Below the pieces are notes generated by a model. It worked only from the letters and a program-made list of their open reading frames with translations, was not told the origin of the DNA and searched no databases. This document shows positions 1-9,740 of a DNA stretch of 64,000 nt, one piece after another; position 1 is the first letter of the stretch; each line of letters starts with the position of its first letter. A program made the position numbers and the translations under genes. Origin of the DNA: Blepharisma japonicum (taxonomy: Eukaryota; Ciliophora; Heterotrichea; Heterotrichida; Blepharismidae); assembly GCA_949751835.1 (NCBI GenBank), contig CATKHK010000027.1:248001-312000 (forward strand), given 5' to 3'.

Positions 1-1120
1 CCACACTTCCTACTTTATAAAGTGGGAACACAGGACCGAACGTTTCTTCTTTCATCACAGGCATGTGTTGTGTAATATTAATCATCACAGTTGGCTCTAA
101 TTGTGTACTTGACAAAACTCTTCCGCCATAGACAACTTGCGCACCCATGTGAACCGATCTTTCTACTTGTCCTGCTATATTCGTCAAAATGTCTTCCCTT
201 GCTAATGGGCCTAATTTTGTGGCTTCATTTAAAGGATCGCCAAATTTCCAATTTTCAAGCTCTTGTATAAGCTCACGATAAAATTCATCAAATACTGGCT
301 CTTCTATAATAAATCTTTTTGGAGCAATGCATACTTGACCGCAAGCATTTAACCTTCTAATTACTGCTGATTTCACAGCATTTTTTATATTACAGTCTCT
401 TAGGACTATAAAAGGGTCACTTCCTCCTAGCTCTAAAACACATTTTTTTAAATTTCTCCCTGCAATTTCAGCTACAGATCTTCCAGCCCTTACCGATCCT
501 GTGATATGGACTCCTTGTACTCTTTTATCAGCTATAACTTGGCCTATTTGTTCGATAGTAAGCCTTACGCATTTAAACTCGTGCTCTAACCCTGCATCTG
601 TAGTAATTTGGTCAATTGCTGCAGAGACTTGTGGCATATTTTCATCATGCTTTAATATGATTGTGTTTCCTGACATCAAATGAGGGACTACTGCTTTAAA
701 TGGGGTCCAGTAGGGGAAATTGAAAGGCATTATTACAAGTAGCGGACCAATTGGTTCAAATCTTACATATGAGCGGCCATCAGGAAGATCATAGGTAATT
801 GGATGCAAAAGCCTTTCAGCATTTTCTGCATAATAGTCGCAACATTCTGCGCATTTTAAAATTTCTGAAATTGAGTGAGTGATTGGTTTACCCATTTCAA
901 TTGTCATAAGTCTTGCGAGATCATTTTTTCTTTCTCTTATGAGGTTGCCTAGGAGCCTGATTTTCTCAGCACGAGCTTGGAAGGAAAGTTTTGAAAAGGA
1001 CTGAAATGCAAGCTGAGAAGCGTTGAGAGTGTTTTCTAGCTCTTCTGAAGAGGTGAATTCATAAGTCTCTAAGAGTTCATGGGTATATGGATTTTTTGAA
1101 GCATAAACTCTTTGAGCCAT
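1..1120 (-). CDS. Aldehyde dehydrogenase, succinate-semialdehyde dehydrogenase-like (partial, C-terminus off window)
   Basis: This would oxidise an aldehyde, probably succinate semialdehyde, to the acid with NAD(P)+. The start is ATG at 1118-1120 (MAQRVYASKNPYT), and the frame stays open to the window edge, so the last quarter of the protein is missing. Family landmarks appear in order: EMGKP, the MPFNFPYW cofactor-domain motif, HITGS, the general-base Glu in LELGGSDPF, and the nucleophilic Cys in GQVCIAPKRF. The LELGGSDPF and CIAPKRF forms fit the bacterial-type SSADH group better than ALDH1/2. A glutamate or GABA catabolic role is inferred from the family only. It lies 190 bp downstream of a DYRK kinase gene on the same strand. 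All Trp codons seen here are TGG. Confidence 0.85.
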   Translation of the reverse strand, partial: MAQRVYASKNPYTHELLETYEFTSSEELENTLNASQLAFQSFSKLSFQARAEKIRLLGNLIRERKNDLARLMTIEMGKPITHSISEILKCAECCDYYAENAERLLHPITYDLPDGRSYVRFEPIGPLLVIMPFNFPYWTPFKAVVPHLMSGNTIILKHDENMPQVSAAIDQITTDAGLEHEFKCVRLTIEQIGQVIADKRVQGVHITGSVRAGRSVAEIAGRNLKKCVLELGGSDPFIVLRDCNIKNAVKSAVIRRLNACGQVCIAPKRFIIEEPVFDEFYRELIQELENWKFGDPLNEATKLGPLAREDILTNIAGQVERSVHMGAQVVYGGRVLSSTQLEPTVMINITQHMPVMKEETFGPVFPLYKVGSV

Positions 1121-1310
1121 ATTGTATAAAAATGAGTGCAGAGCGTTTAATGTTTAAAAAAGAATTTAAAAGAGATGATTTAAGTTGGAAATAATAAAAA
1201 TTGACTTAGAACTATTAGCATTTGCTGATAAAATTTTATTTTAATGTAAATAAGGAAAAATTAGCTATATTAAATATAATATTCAAAAATAGCACACTAA
1301 GGTGTCGGGA

Positions 1311-2657
1311 TTAAATACGTGAAATCCATGAATGTTCTAGCCCTTCTTTTGCGGTAATTCTTAATTCTGGATCCCAAACTATGCATTTTTTAACAAAATC
1401 TACAAATTCTTCATCACAACTATCAAGAAGATTTTCAATACTCTTCGAAGTAGGCTTTTTATATCTTCTTTCCAATAATTCCAAAAATTGGCTATTGCCT
1501 CTCAATTGCTTGCTCTCATCTTTTACTTTCCTCAAAAACTCTGCTGAAGGAGTCCCAAGAGCACACATAATCAAATTTAATAAATCATTTTGATCTCTCG
1601 CAGGAAATAGCGGTAATCCTGTATAAAGCTCAACAATCACACATCCAAGAGATCAAATATCTATAGCTGCAGATATTTTCCCCCTGAAAACAACTTCGGG
1701 TGCTCTATAATATCTACTTTGTATATAAGTTTCAAACGTGCTCTCAGTTATTTTGCACGAGGACCCAAAATCTATAATTTTTATGTGTAAATTTTCTTGA
1801 TTTTTGAAAAGAATGTTTTCAGGTTTTAAATCACAATGAATTATCATGTTCTCGTGAATATGGTTAAGAGCCGTAAGAATCTGCTTTGTAATGATTTTAA
1901 TTGTGTTTAAATTTAATTTCTCATTGCTTGATCGAATAAATTGATAGAGGTTATCACCAAGGAGTTCTTGCGACAAGCAAACATGGTTTCGAAAATCAAA
2001 TCTTTTTTGAATTTTAATAATGCATTTGCTATCTGATAAATCAAGATTGTTGAGAAAGCCAAGAAGCTTTGCTTCTTCATTTCCTATTTTTTTGAACTGA
2101 ATATGACGCTTAAGAATTTTGATTGCAACAAAATTATTGGTTTTGTGATCAAAACATTTGAAAACTTGTCCAAAGCTTCCTGAGCCGATTTTTTTAATGA
2201 TTTCATAGCGATAGCGAATATGATCTTTTGAAGTTCCGATATAATTTCCATCTTTATCATAATATTTTGGCAGGATTTTTCTCGTAATAGGAAAATAGTA
2301 AATTTTGTTATAAAGAGCTAATTCTTTTTTTTCTGTAGCACTTAATTGCTTTAGAGATATCGAAGAATTCACAGATGAGGGAGATATATTTGTATCAGTT
2401 TTTAAAATTTTTAGCTTTGTGGATATATTTGGAGTGCTATCTATTTTATTATCAGCTTTTGAAATGTTTATATCAGAACTTTTTTCTGTGTCGCTATTTT
2501 TTGATCAATCCTTTGCTTTATAATTACTGAAAACAAAACGATTTGTTATTAAAGAGCAGGTACGTTTTCTCATTGGTCTCTTTTGATTAATGACTGCATT
2601 TTCGACGTTTATATCTTTATTTTCAATATCTACCCCTTCCTCGTTAAGATAATTCAT
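1311..2657 (-). CDS. DYRK-family dual-specificity protein kinase
   Basis: This is a 448-aa kinase. An N-terminal tail of about 95 residues is followed by a DYRK-homology stretch (YFPITRKILPKYYDKDGNYI) just before the kinase domain. The domain holds the G-loop GSGSFGQVF, VAIKILK, the DYRK-typical catalytic loop HCDLKPEN (Cys in place of Arg), DFGSS, and the activation-loop signature YIQSRYYRAPE. The second Tyr of that loop is autophosphorylated in DYRKs. Two TGA codons read as Trp: one near residue 44 and one in DIWSLG of subdomain IX, a Trp conserved across kinases. The start is the first in-frame ATG after a TAA stop. It ends in TAA. Which DYRK subgroup it belongs to is not resolved. Confidence 0.9.
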
Positions 2658-2936
2658 CTTCGGTTAAATAATATTTCAACGACATTTTTAAAAAATCTGT
2701 TGTTTGCTATCTTAATTTTTAATTTAATCAAATCCAATACTAAAATGCGACTTAAATTAAGGATTTTTACAAATTATTATTTTCTTTTTCACACACATAA
2801 GCATTAAATTTTAGAGTTAAACTATTATCTCTCTAGTTTTTATATAAACTTTAGTTTTTTTCATAAAAAAACATATGAACAATTCTTTCATTCTGGCCAG
2901 AAGAATTTATCCATTTATTTTTCATATTATTTTTTT

Positions 2937-3851
2937 ATGCTGACACCTGATATAACCTGCCAAATTTTTAACAAGCTTAAAGAAGACCCTGAAAACTTAA
3001 AGTGCTTTGACTGTAACAAACCAAATCCTGACAGTTGCTTAATAAACAACGGTATCTTTTTATGCTCAAACTGTGCTGGAAAACACTTATTCGTCTTGCC
3101 TGAGCTTACTCTCATAAAGCAAATGTCAATCGATCATTGGACTAATAAAGAAATCAAGAGAATGATTGTAGGAGGAAACGCAGCATTTCGGGAATTTTTG
3201 AATTTTTATGACATAAAGCCAACAACCCCTATAAACATAGTTTTTAGGACCAGAGCAGCCGCTTTTTACAGAGAAATGCTATTAACATTTGTGGAAAAAT
3301 TGCCATTTAAAGGCACTTTCCCACCCAGAGACACAGGAAAATTAGTTTTTGAAGAAGAAGCTAAAGGGGTCTACCCAGAACTAGCCCCTAGATCAATGTC
3401 AGCGCCTGAGATTACAGAGCAGATAAAGGCTTACAATATGGAACAAAAGGCAAAAACATGCCAAAAAGAAGGAGGAAAATTTTCAAAGGTCTACGGAAAA
3501 ATCACAAATGCTGGAAACCAAGCTTTTGCAAAGGTAGAACAATTCGGCCAAACCCCAAAAATGAAAGAAATTGAAGCTAAAATGCTGAAAATTGTGGACA
3601 AAGTTGGAAAAAATGTTACAAATTTTGTAGACGTTATCACTGGGAGACCTAAGACTCTTGATTTAACAAAGGTAATGTATTTAGAAATAGCAAATAGTCC
3701 TTTGCATACTTATGATAAAATTAATGTTGATCAGAAAGCACAGCAGATTAAAGTAGAAGCAATGACTTCTTTAAATAGGCTTACCGCAAATGAGGATGAA
3801 GAAAGGCAAATGGCAGAGTTTCCTGAGCCCCGTATTCAAATAAAGGGATAA
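2937..3851 (+). CDS. ArfGAP zinc-finger protein lacking the arginine finger
   Basis: This 304-aa protein carries an N-terminal ArfGAP domain. The zinc ligands are C23, C26, C43 and C46 with the canonical C-x2-C-x16-C-x2-C spacing, followed by the family-typical GGNAAFREFL and a segment like ArfGAP1 'RAAAFYRE'. Known ArfGAPs have the catalytic arginine in a C-S-G-x-H-R context; here the order is C46-A-G-K-H50-L51, so the arginine position is leucine. The fold should be kept, but GTPase activation on Arf is doubtful. The C-terminal two thirds is Lys-rich and contains an amphipathic-looking segment (about 170-230), which could be an ArfGAP1-like membrane-curvature sensor. That last point is inference. 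Confidence 0.85.
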   Translation: MLTPDITCQIFNKLKEDPENLKCFDCNKPNPDSCLINNGIFLCSNCAGKHLFVLPELTLIKQMSIDHWTNKEIKRMIVGGNAAFREFLNFYDIKPTTPINIVFRTRAAAFYREMLLTFVEKLPFKGTFPPRDTGKLVFEEEAKGVYPELAPRSMSAPEITEQIKAYNMEQKAKTCQKEGGKFSKVYGKITNAGNQAFAKVEQFGQTPKMKEIEAKMLKIVDKVGKNVTNFVDVITGRPKTLDLTKVMYLEIANSPLHTYDKINVDQKAQQIKVEAMTSLNRLTANEDEERQMAEFPEPRIQIKG

Positions 3852-4818
3852 TAAATGATATTAAAATATTAGTAAAATAAATTGTGACTTTGCCCTCAGT
3901 TGACATGCTTAACATCGAAACTTAAATGCAGAATGATAGCATATCGATAATGGTAAAAAATATATGAGCATCCTGTTTCTATTTTGCTTCCAGATTCAGT
4001 AATGGAAGTTTCTTAGCTTTTGATAGATAAAGCACATATCTATTAGCAGAAAGCTTAAATATGAGTAATTATATCGAATTTCACTCCAAGTAATTAGACT
4101 AGAAATCAATTTAGTGTGGTTTAGAATATTAAGGTAAGTTATGAAAATTTTACCGTTTTGATTGTAATCGAATGAGTTTAAAACTTACAGTATGCGAAAT
4201 ATTAAAACGAAAAAGCCTATCTGCAATTTAATAGGCTAGACATTTTTTATGCTAAAAATATTATCATTTCTTTCAATAGAATCAGTAAATAATAAGTGTA
4301 ATAAAAATGACTTACTCTATTTTATTTTTAAAACCTTAACTAAAGCTGCTCCCTAAGCATTTAATGCTCAGGCACACAGGGCCCGCAAGCATTTATGTCT
4401 ATGGCTGAATTATAAATATTTATAAATGGAAGGAGCTTGATTCTCAGTTTAGCAAAAATTTAATAACTTTTTAATCAATAAGTTTGCTATAATTGGTAAT
4501 AAGATGCACATTAAACAATAAAAATTTAAGCAAAAATATATTACATTATTAAATATAATTAAACATCGCTCAGATTTGTATTACCTTCAGTTTACCATTT
4601 TCCAACTTATTCGTAATTCGACCTCTTGCAACTTATCAGCTGATCAGTTCATATTTATTGGCTTTTTATTAGACTATTCGTTTCACAATTACACTTTAAA
4701 TTTCTAGCTTATATAAATATATCACAAGAATACCTGAGCTCTCTTTAATAGGTTAGGCCAATAATTACTTTAAAAATTTTTATGTATATTAGAGATTAAA
4801 ATTAAAGTTTTGTGATTA
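3852..4818. other. Intergenic region, AT-rich
   Basis: No convincing gene is seen on either strand. The stretch is strongly AT-rich, except for a short GC-richer patch around 4345-4390 that contains the small inverted repeat agcat-tta-atgct and two copies of aagcattta (about 4355 and 4387). This patch is the only candidate for a structured RNA here; it has no tRNA A/B boxes and I could not assign it. Confidence 0.4.
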
Positions 4819-5052
4819 TTATTCTTCGTCAATTGTACTTGCTCTAGATATAGATTTCTTATGTTTAACTCTTTCATTTAGAATTTTGTGATTTAGGATA
4901 ATTGACTTGAACATTTCTTTTTTGGTGTTACCCTTGATGCTGTAGTCTGCCTTTTTTATATTTGTATTTGATGATCTTAACCATTCAAGCATCTCTTCAT
5001 TTGGGTTTTTATAAGTTGTGTCTATTTCTTCTCTCTCTGCGCAATTTCCCAT
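4819..5052 (-). CDS. Small protein with N-myristoylation/palmitoylation motif
   Basis: This is a 77-aa open frame starting MGNCAERE and ending in TAA. Gly2 followed by Cys4 fits N-myristoylation plus S-palmitoylation, so membrane attachment is likely. The rest is hydrophilic and Lys/Glu-rich with no recognised domain, and the C-terminus is Ser-rich and acidic. It stands alone between two intergenic stretches of more than 800 bp. Support rests on the acylation-type N-terminus and on the ATG-to-TAA frame; conservation cannot be tested here. It could also be the terminal part of a larger rearranged gene. Confidence 0.5.
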   Translation of the reverse strand: MGNCAEREEIDTTYKNPNEEMLEWLRSSNTNIKKADYSIKGNTKKEMFKSIILNHKILNERVKHKKSISRASTIDEE

Positions 5053-5879
5053 AGCTAATAAATGCTTTTTTTTAATTATAGCTGTTGATGAAATATGTCT
5101 GAATTCTGGATTTTGTTAAAAATTAAAATAGACTTTAAAATTAAAGTGTCAGCAACTCTCACTGGACTATTGGATGGCTTTATTAATGAAATATGGATAA
5201 TACTAGAAGTCTAGTTGTATTAATTGAGTAAATTATTCCAAAATATAATTTCTCTCTTTAGCTAATTTATTTTTTGAAAGCGAAACTTTATATGAAAAGA
5301 GTATTCAGATTAGGTAAAATATTTTGAACGCTGCTATGAGTTTTCTGTATTGCAATCACTAATAAGCACAGAAATTAATGGAATTTGATGATTATACAAA
5401 TACTTTCAAAAAAAAATTAAACTTTTCTGCAAAACTTCCTTAGAAGAATTTTTGATCGAATTGTATGAGATGAGTAATTTATATTATCTTAATTTAAACT
5501 TAGACGATTACATTTATTTTCTTCTTATCTTAATTTAATGACCCTTAAAGCTTTAGAATATCTTCAGAAATGAAACTCAAATAGCTAGACTTCCAATCTG
5601 AAATTACTGGATTCGAATTGCTTTTTATTTGTAATTTGATGAGAGTAAACAACAATTTTATTTATATTCTTCGCATAATCTTAAGATATTGCTCACAAGG
5701 ATATCATAATATTATTTGCCCAATTGACTCTACATACAATATGATTTCTATAGAAACCTATTAAAGTGGCTCAATTTCTCAGTTACCCTTGCCAAGCAGG
5801 TATAAATTATTTTTTTGCATATCTTTTTAATAAAACTTTATTTATTTTATAAAATTGTATATCAAAATTAATACTCGAT
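5053..5879. other. Intergenic region, AT-rich
   Basis: I see no supported gene. A frame of 74 codons (5314-5535, plus strand, containing two TGA) is open but has no early ATG, and it is not unusually long for AT-rich DNA with only two stop codons. The left end serves as the upstream region of the small MGNC gene. Confidence 0.4.
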
Positions 5880-6416
5880 TTATTGTTTCTCTATTTGATC
5901 ACTCACTTTCTGCTTTTTATTTTTCTTATTTTGTATTTTTAACTTATGCTTCTGCAAATGTGATCTAACTTGAATTTTTGTTCTTGTCCCAATATGCTTT
6001 GCAATCTCATCCAGATCGCTTTCACCAAGCTTTTCCAAGGCTTCTAAAAATTTGGACTCTTCCTCTTCTGTTCACCTACATTCTTGACGTGATTTTTTCG
6101 GAGGCGAAGGCTTTTGATGCTTTTGTGCAGATTCAATCATCAATTGAAAGTATTCGCCAGCAAAAGCTTCCTGCAATCTTTCTAAGCTATTAATTTTCTT
6201 TTGGTCGCTAGATGATATCGGAATATAATGCTGAAAAAGCATATTTGGAGTATCTGGCAGAGAATCTCCTATTTGAGTCAAAGTTAAAATATTATTGTAC
6301 AGCTTATTTAGCGCTTTGATGTCAGGGACAAAGGGGTTTTGATTTTGAGTTTTGATTATTCCTGTAATCAAAGATTGATTTTGCGCTAAAATTCCATCTA
6401 TATTAGGTTGTTCCAT
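5880..6416 (-). CDS. Myb-like SHAQKYF-type DNA-binding protein
   Basis: This is a 178-aa protein with an N-terminal region of unknown function and a C-terminal Myb/SANT domain. The domain begins RWTEEEESKFLEAL, where the first conserved Trp is encoded by TGA (6072-6074), and ends TRTKIQVRSHLQKH, which matches the plant and protist SHAQKYF class of single-repeat Myb proteins. A Lys-rich tail follows and could be a nuclear signal. The start ATG (6414-6416) lies only 13 bp after the TAA of the upstream CAP-G gene on the same strand, so its promoter must overlap CAP-G coding sequence or the two genes are co-transcribed. A transcription-factor role is inferred from the domain. Confidence 0.85.
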
Positions 6417-6429
6417 TTTATTACGATTT

Positions 6430-9400
6430 TTATTTAGAAGATTTAAAGCGCTTTTTCGCTGGAGTTTGATCAGATGAAGAAATAATTCTTTTCGCTGGCA
6501 TATCGTAGTCTTCTGAAGAGCTTTCAATTGGGTCATCAGATTCTTCAGCCTTTTTGGTTGCAGATTTAAATGGTGTTAAAATCTTATTCGGATCTTGAGA
6601 GTGCAGTTTCTGTATAAAGCTTGCTGCTAAGTTTATGCTTTCTTCATATAAGTCTTCCATATGCTCTTCCAGTTCAGGATCAAGCACTGCTGCAAATTTC
6701 TTATCTTTCTCTATAGTGATTTCAATTGCTTTTTGTATAGAATTCAAGCAAGTCTTATCTTTAATTTCTTTAGCAAGCTTATTTAAAAGCTTAGCAGCTA
6801 GATAAGTCTCTTTAGGAGTGAAAGAATAAAAGTTTGATTGTGCGATCATTCTTGGATAAATTTTGGCTTGGGAAAAGTTCAGATTATTCAAGGTCTCTTT
6901 GCTTAAATAGTAAAACATATTGAAGTGCAGATTAACTGTTGGAGTAAATTTTGCGTGCTCTCTTAAGTAGTCAGGGTTGAGATATAAAAATACAAAGCTG
7001 AAAATTCTGTTTAAATTTACTTGGGATAGGTCTAAAGTTTGGAATGAGCCAATTTCAGTTTTATTTAATTGATTTGTTATGACGGAAAGAACCATTTTGA
7101 AAGATTCAGCCAAACACATAGCATTTTTCTCACAGAGAAGAGAGTAATGAGTGAAAAATACATGCAAAACCTGCTTTATTGAATCAGGTGAATCTTGGTC
7201 GAAAAATAATAACAAAAGTTTAGTAAGAACAGGCTCTCCGCGTTTGATTTTTTCCAATAGCAATAGTTTGCACAATCCTTCACACGTCAAAGCTTGCATG
7301 TATGGGTTATTAGAATCCAAATAGCTTGCAGCAATAGCAAATACAGTTTGTCCTGAGCATGAAAGGTCTTCATCATTGTCTTGAATCATCTCATCTTCAT
7401 CTTCTTTCAGTATTTCAAAGACCATAAAAAAGTCTAAAACAGCTCTCAATGCTAAAAATTCAATTAAGGTGTCTTCTTTTTTGTCAAGAACTGTTTTAAA
7501 AATATATAAATATTCTCTACACCTGTCATATTTCAGCAAACAATGCAGTCCTAAACTTTCAATTGCCAGGCATGGGATATAAGTATCAGTGAACTTAAAA
7601 GCAGGATATATTAAAGTATTTATGATTTCCGAAGCGTCTGCATCAATATCGCCTTGTTTTGAGTTTCTCAGCATTTCAGAATGCAGCATAAGCGATCTAT
7701 ACAAAATCAATAAAATTTCGTGCTCTAAATGGTTGAGCTCTTCTTCCATTTTATTGACCTGCTGCAATACTTCTTCATACTGTTGTTTTACTTTGATGGC
7801 GTCTGAATATTCTCCTCTATCAATTAGTCTTTCTTTTTCATTTTCCAAAGCTTCAATTTCATCATCTAGCTCAGTGATTTTCCCTAATAAAGCTTCTCTT
7901 TTTTCAAGCATAGAAGGTGGTCTTTGGGTGTCCTCCACAAACACCCTTATATTTTCGTCTTCTATAGGAGCAATTAATGGGTCTCTAATTTCATTGATAA
8001 TTTCTATCATAATTCTGCAAAATTCAGTCTCATATTCTTTTTGAAGCTGCTTTATTAAGCTAACAGTAAGGCTTAACACATCTTGGGCACGATAATAAAA
8101 ATAGTCAGTTTGGCCGACACAGTTATAGGCATCTTCAATTTGTGCTGAAGCGTTTATTTCTGGCACAGCAAGTGGAAGCTTAAAACAAACTTCTCTATAA
8201 GTGTCGAGCAATTTTTGACGAGAAAACTCCTCACCTCGGTCTATGCAATAAGATATTAAGATCATGTTTTGAGCGAAAAATAAATCAGGCTGATGCTGGT
8301 AAAATAATACAAGTTGGCATAAAAGGTCGACGTCTGGAATGACCTTTTCTAACACTTCTTCATGGCTTCCTTTGAGGTATTCTGTAATAACTCTTAAAAG
8401 GAGCATTTTTGTTTTTGTTATCGATGACTGGGTATTTTTTCCGGGGGTGTTTATAACTGAGCATAAGCTAGGGAATAAAACTTGCTTAAGAAGTTCGCTT
8501 AAGTCTGCTGGGGAAACTATAGTTTCACATACAAGTTTAATGCATTTGGTGACTTCTCTTTGGTATTTCTTATCTAATGTATTGATTTCAAGCAAAGTTG
8601 TAAAATATACAATGGCTTCGTATTCCTGTGCTTCTTCTTTGTGGGCTTCTTGTTTGAACCAATTGAAGAAAGAGGAAATTATTTTTCTGGCTTCGTCCCT
8701 GATTTTTTCACTTCTGTCTTTGACTGATAAAGATACAATTTCTCTTCGGATTTCTAGGGGAAGTTCGCTGAATAGGACTTCTTGCAGTCTTTTGCAAGCT
8801 GCTTGCCTTACGCTTTCTTCTTTATCACAGAGTCTTCCTCCTATGCAAATTTTTGTTTTTTCATTCATTGGCATCAAATTTACAGCTTGCTTTCTGACAT
8901 CTTGTAAAGGATCATAATTCATGACTTTTTCTATCTCTTCTAGCATATTAAGCTTTGCTGCTAAATGTATTGAAAAGTATCTTACAGGAGAATATTTATC
9001 TTTCAAAAGCACTTTTGTGTTTTCAATCATCTTAGTGAAAATGTGGTCGGGGATATCTAATACATCACAAAAGTTCATTGCAATAAGCCTTTCAAGCATC
9101 CATACACAACCTAATCTTGTAGGCTTTTCTTTAGCTTCACATCCTTGTAGCATAAGTTTCATTATAGCAACGACAGTTCTGAGTATATTTTTGATATCAT
9201 TTTCACTGTCAAAGGTAGAGACTTTTTTCTTGAGTTCATCAAGGACGGCTACAATTACTTTCATCCCTCGTTCTGAGGCAGGATCTCGACGAAATTGAGG
9301 AATCAACTGTAAAGCGACATTTTGAATGGCTCTACTAAAGCCTACTGGATCAGCGTCGAAATGAGTGACAAGCTCATTTACGTAGCGTTTTGGAACTGAT

Positions 9401-9465
9401 TTGTATGTGACAGCTTTAGTTAGAGCGATATGACATAAAGCAAAGACATTATCGGCAGCAGCCAT
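6430..9465 (-). CDS. CAP-G: Condensin complex subunit CAP-G (HEAT-repeat, subunit 3)
   Basis: This is a 1011-aa HEAT-repeat protein of condensin, the SMC2/SMC4 complex that compacts chromosomes. The order of features matches the CAP-G family: an N-terminal HEAT array (RDPASERGMKVIV, LMLQGCEAKEKPTRLG), then an IIEIINEIRDPLIAPI segment. A short coiled coil follows at about 510-575 (EALENEKERLIDRGEYSDA), equivalent to the coiled coil known in animal CAP-G, and then more HEAT repeats. The C-terminal tail is Lys/Ser-rich and acidic (about 960-1011), plausibly phosphorylated. No in-frame TGA is used in 1011 codons, unlike many neighbours. Its start faces the PreP-like gene across 275 bp. Confidence 0.93.
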   Translation of the reverse strand: MAAADNVFALCHIALTKAVTYKSVPKRYVNELVTHFDADPVGFSRAIQNVALQLIPQFRRDPASERGMKVIVAVLDELKKKVSTFDSENDIKNILRTVVAIMKLMLQGCEAKEKPTRLGCVWMLERLIAMNFCDVLDIPDHIFTKMIENTKVLLKDKYSPVRYFSIHLAAKLNMLEEIEKVMNYDPLQDVRKQAVNLMPMNEKTKICIGGRLCDKEESVRQAACKRLQEVLFSELPLEIRREIVSLSVKDRSEKIRDEARKIISSFFNWFKQEAHKEEAQEYEAIVYFTTLLEINTLDKKYQREVTKCIKLVCETIVSPADLSELLKQVLFPSLCSVINTPGKNTQSSITKTKMLLLRVITEYLKGSHEEVLEKVIPDVDLLCQLVLFYQHQPDLFFAQNMILISYCIDRGEEFSRQKLLDTYREVCFKLPLAVPEINASAQIEDAYNCVGQTDYFYYRAQDVLSLTVSLIKQLQKEYETEFCRIMIEIINEIRDPLIAPIEDENIRVFVEDTQRPPSMLEKREALLGKITELDDEIEALENEKERLIDRGEYSDAIKVKQQYEEVLQQVNKMEEELNHLEHEILLILYRSLMLHSEMLRNSKQGDIDADASEIINTLIYPAFKFTDTYIPCLAIESLGLHCLLKYDRCREYLYIFKTVLDKKEDTLIEFLALRAVLDFFMVFEILKEDEDEMIQDNDEDLSCSGQTVFAIAASYLDSNNPYMQALTCEGLCKLLLLEKIKRGEPVLTKLLLLFFDQDSPDSIKQVLHVFFTHYSLLCEKNAMCLAESFKMVLSVITNQLNKTEIGSFQTLDLSQVNLNRIFSFVFLYLNPDYLREHAKFTPTVNLHFNMFYYLSKETLNNLNFSQAKIYPRMIAQSNFYSFTPKETYLAAKLLNKLAKEIKDKTCLNSIQKAIEITIEKDKKFAAVLDPELEEHMEDLYEESINLAASFIQKLHSQDPNKILTPFKSATKKAEESDDPIESSSEDYDMPAKRIISSSDQTPAKKRFKSSK

Positions 9466-9740
9466 TTAAAATTATTAGCCCGCCAGAAATAAGAGGAAAG
9501 ACGAGTTAAGAAATAATGAGGTTTATTGCCATAGGATAGAATAGGGATTCAGGACAAATAGGCTATCCATCATATTTGTGCTTGTATTTTGAATTTTAGA
9601 ATTTTCATAATTAACATTGAATAAGAAGGATTTATTATGAATTTAATTAATATTAATTTTTCATTTTATGTTAGCTGATTTTTATGCATAAAACTTACAA
9701 TCTTTGCAGTTAATTTCTTCCCATTGATTTTCATAATAAA
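9466..9740. promoter_or_regulatory. Shared 5' region of divergent CAP-G and PreP genes
   Basis: This is 275 bp of AT-rich DNA between two divergent start codons, so it must hold the upstream elements of both genes unless they extend into coding sequence. I recognise no defined promoter motif. Confidence 0.35.

Noticed and set aside
510-575. Coiled coil in CAP-G (about residues 510-575 of that protein) as a novel insertion
   Set aside because: A coiled coil in the same place is present in animal CAP-G, so it supports identity rather than novelty. The coordinates given here are residue numbers of the protein encoded at 6430-9465.
5314-5538. Plus-strand open frame of 74 codons with two TGA
   Set aside because: It has no ATG near the start and no family resemblance, and with only TAA/TAG as stops such lengths are expected by chance in AT-rich DNA.
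7589-9298. Long plus-strand frames opposite CAP-G
   Set aside because: They are antisense shadows of the CAP-G coding frame, Ser/Leu-rich as expected from the reverse of Glu/Lys-rich codons.
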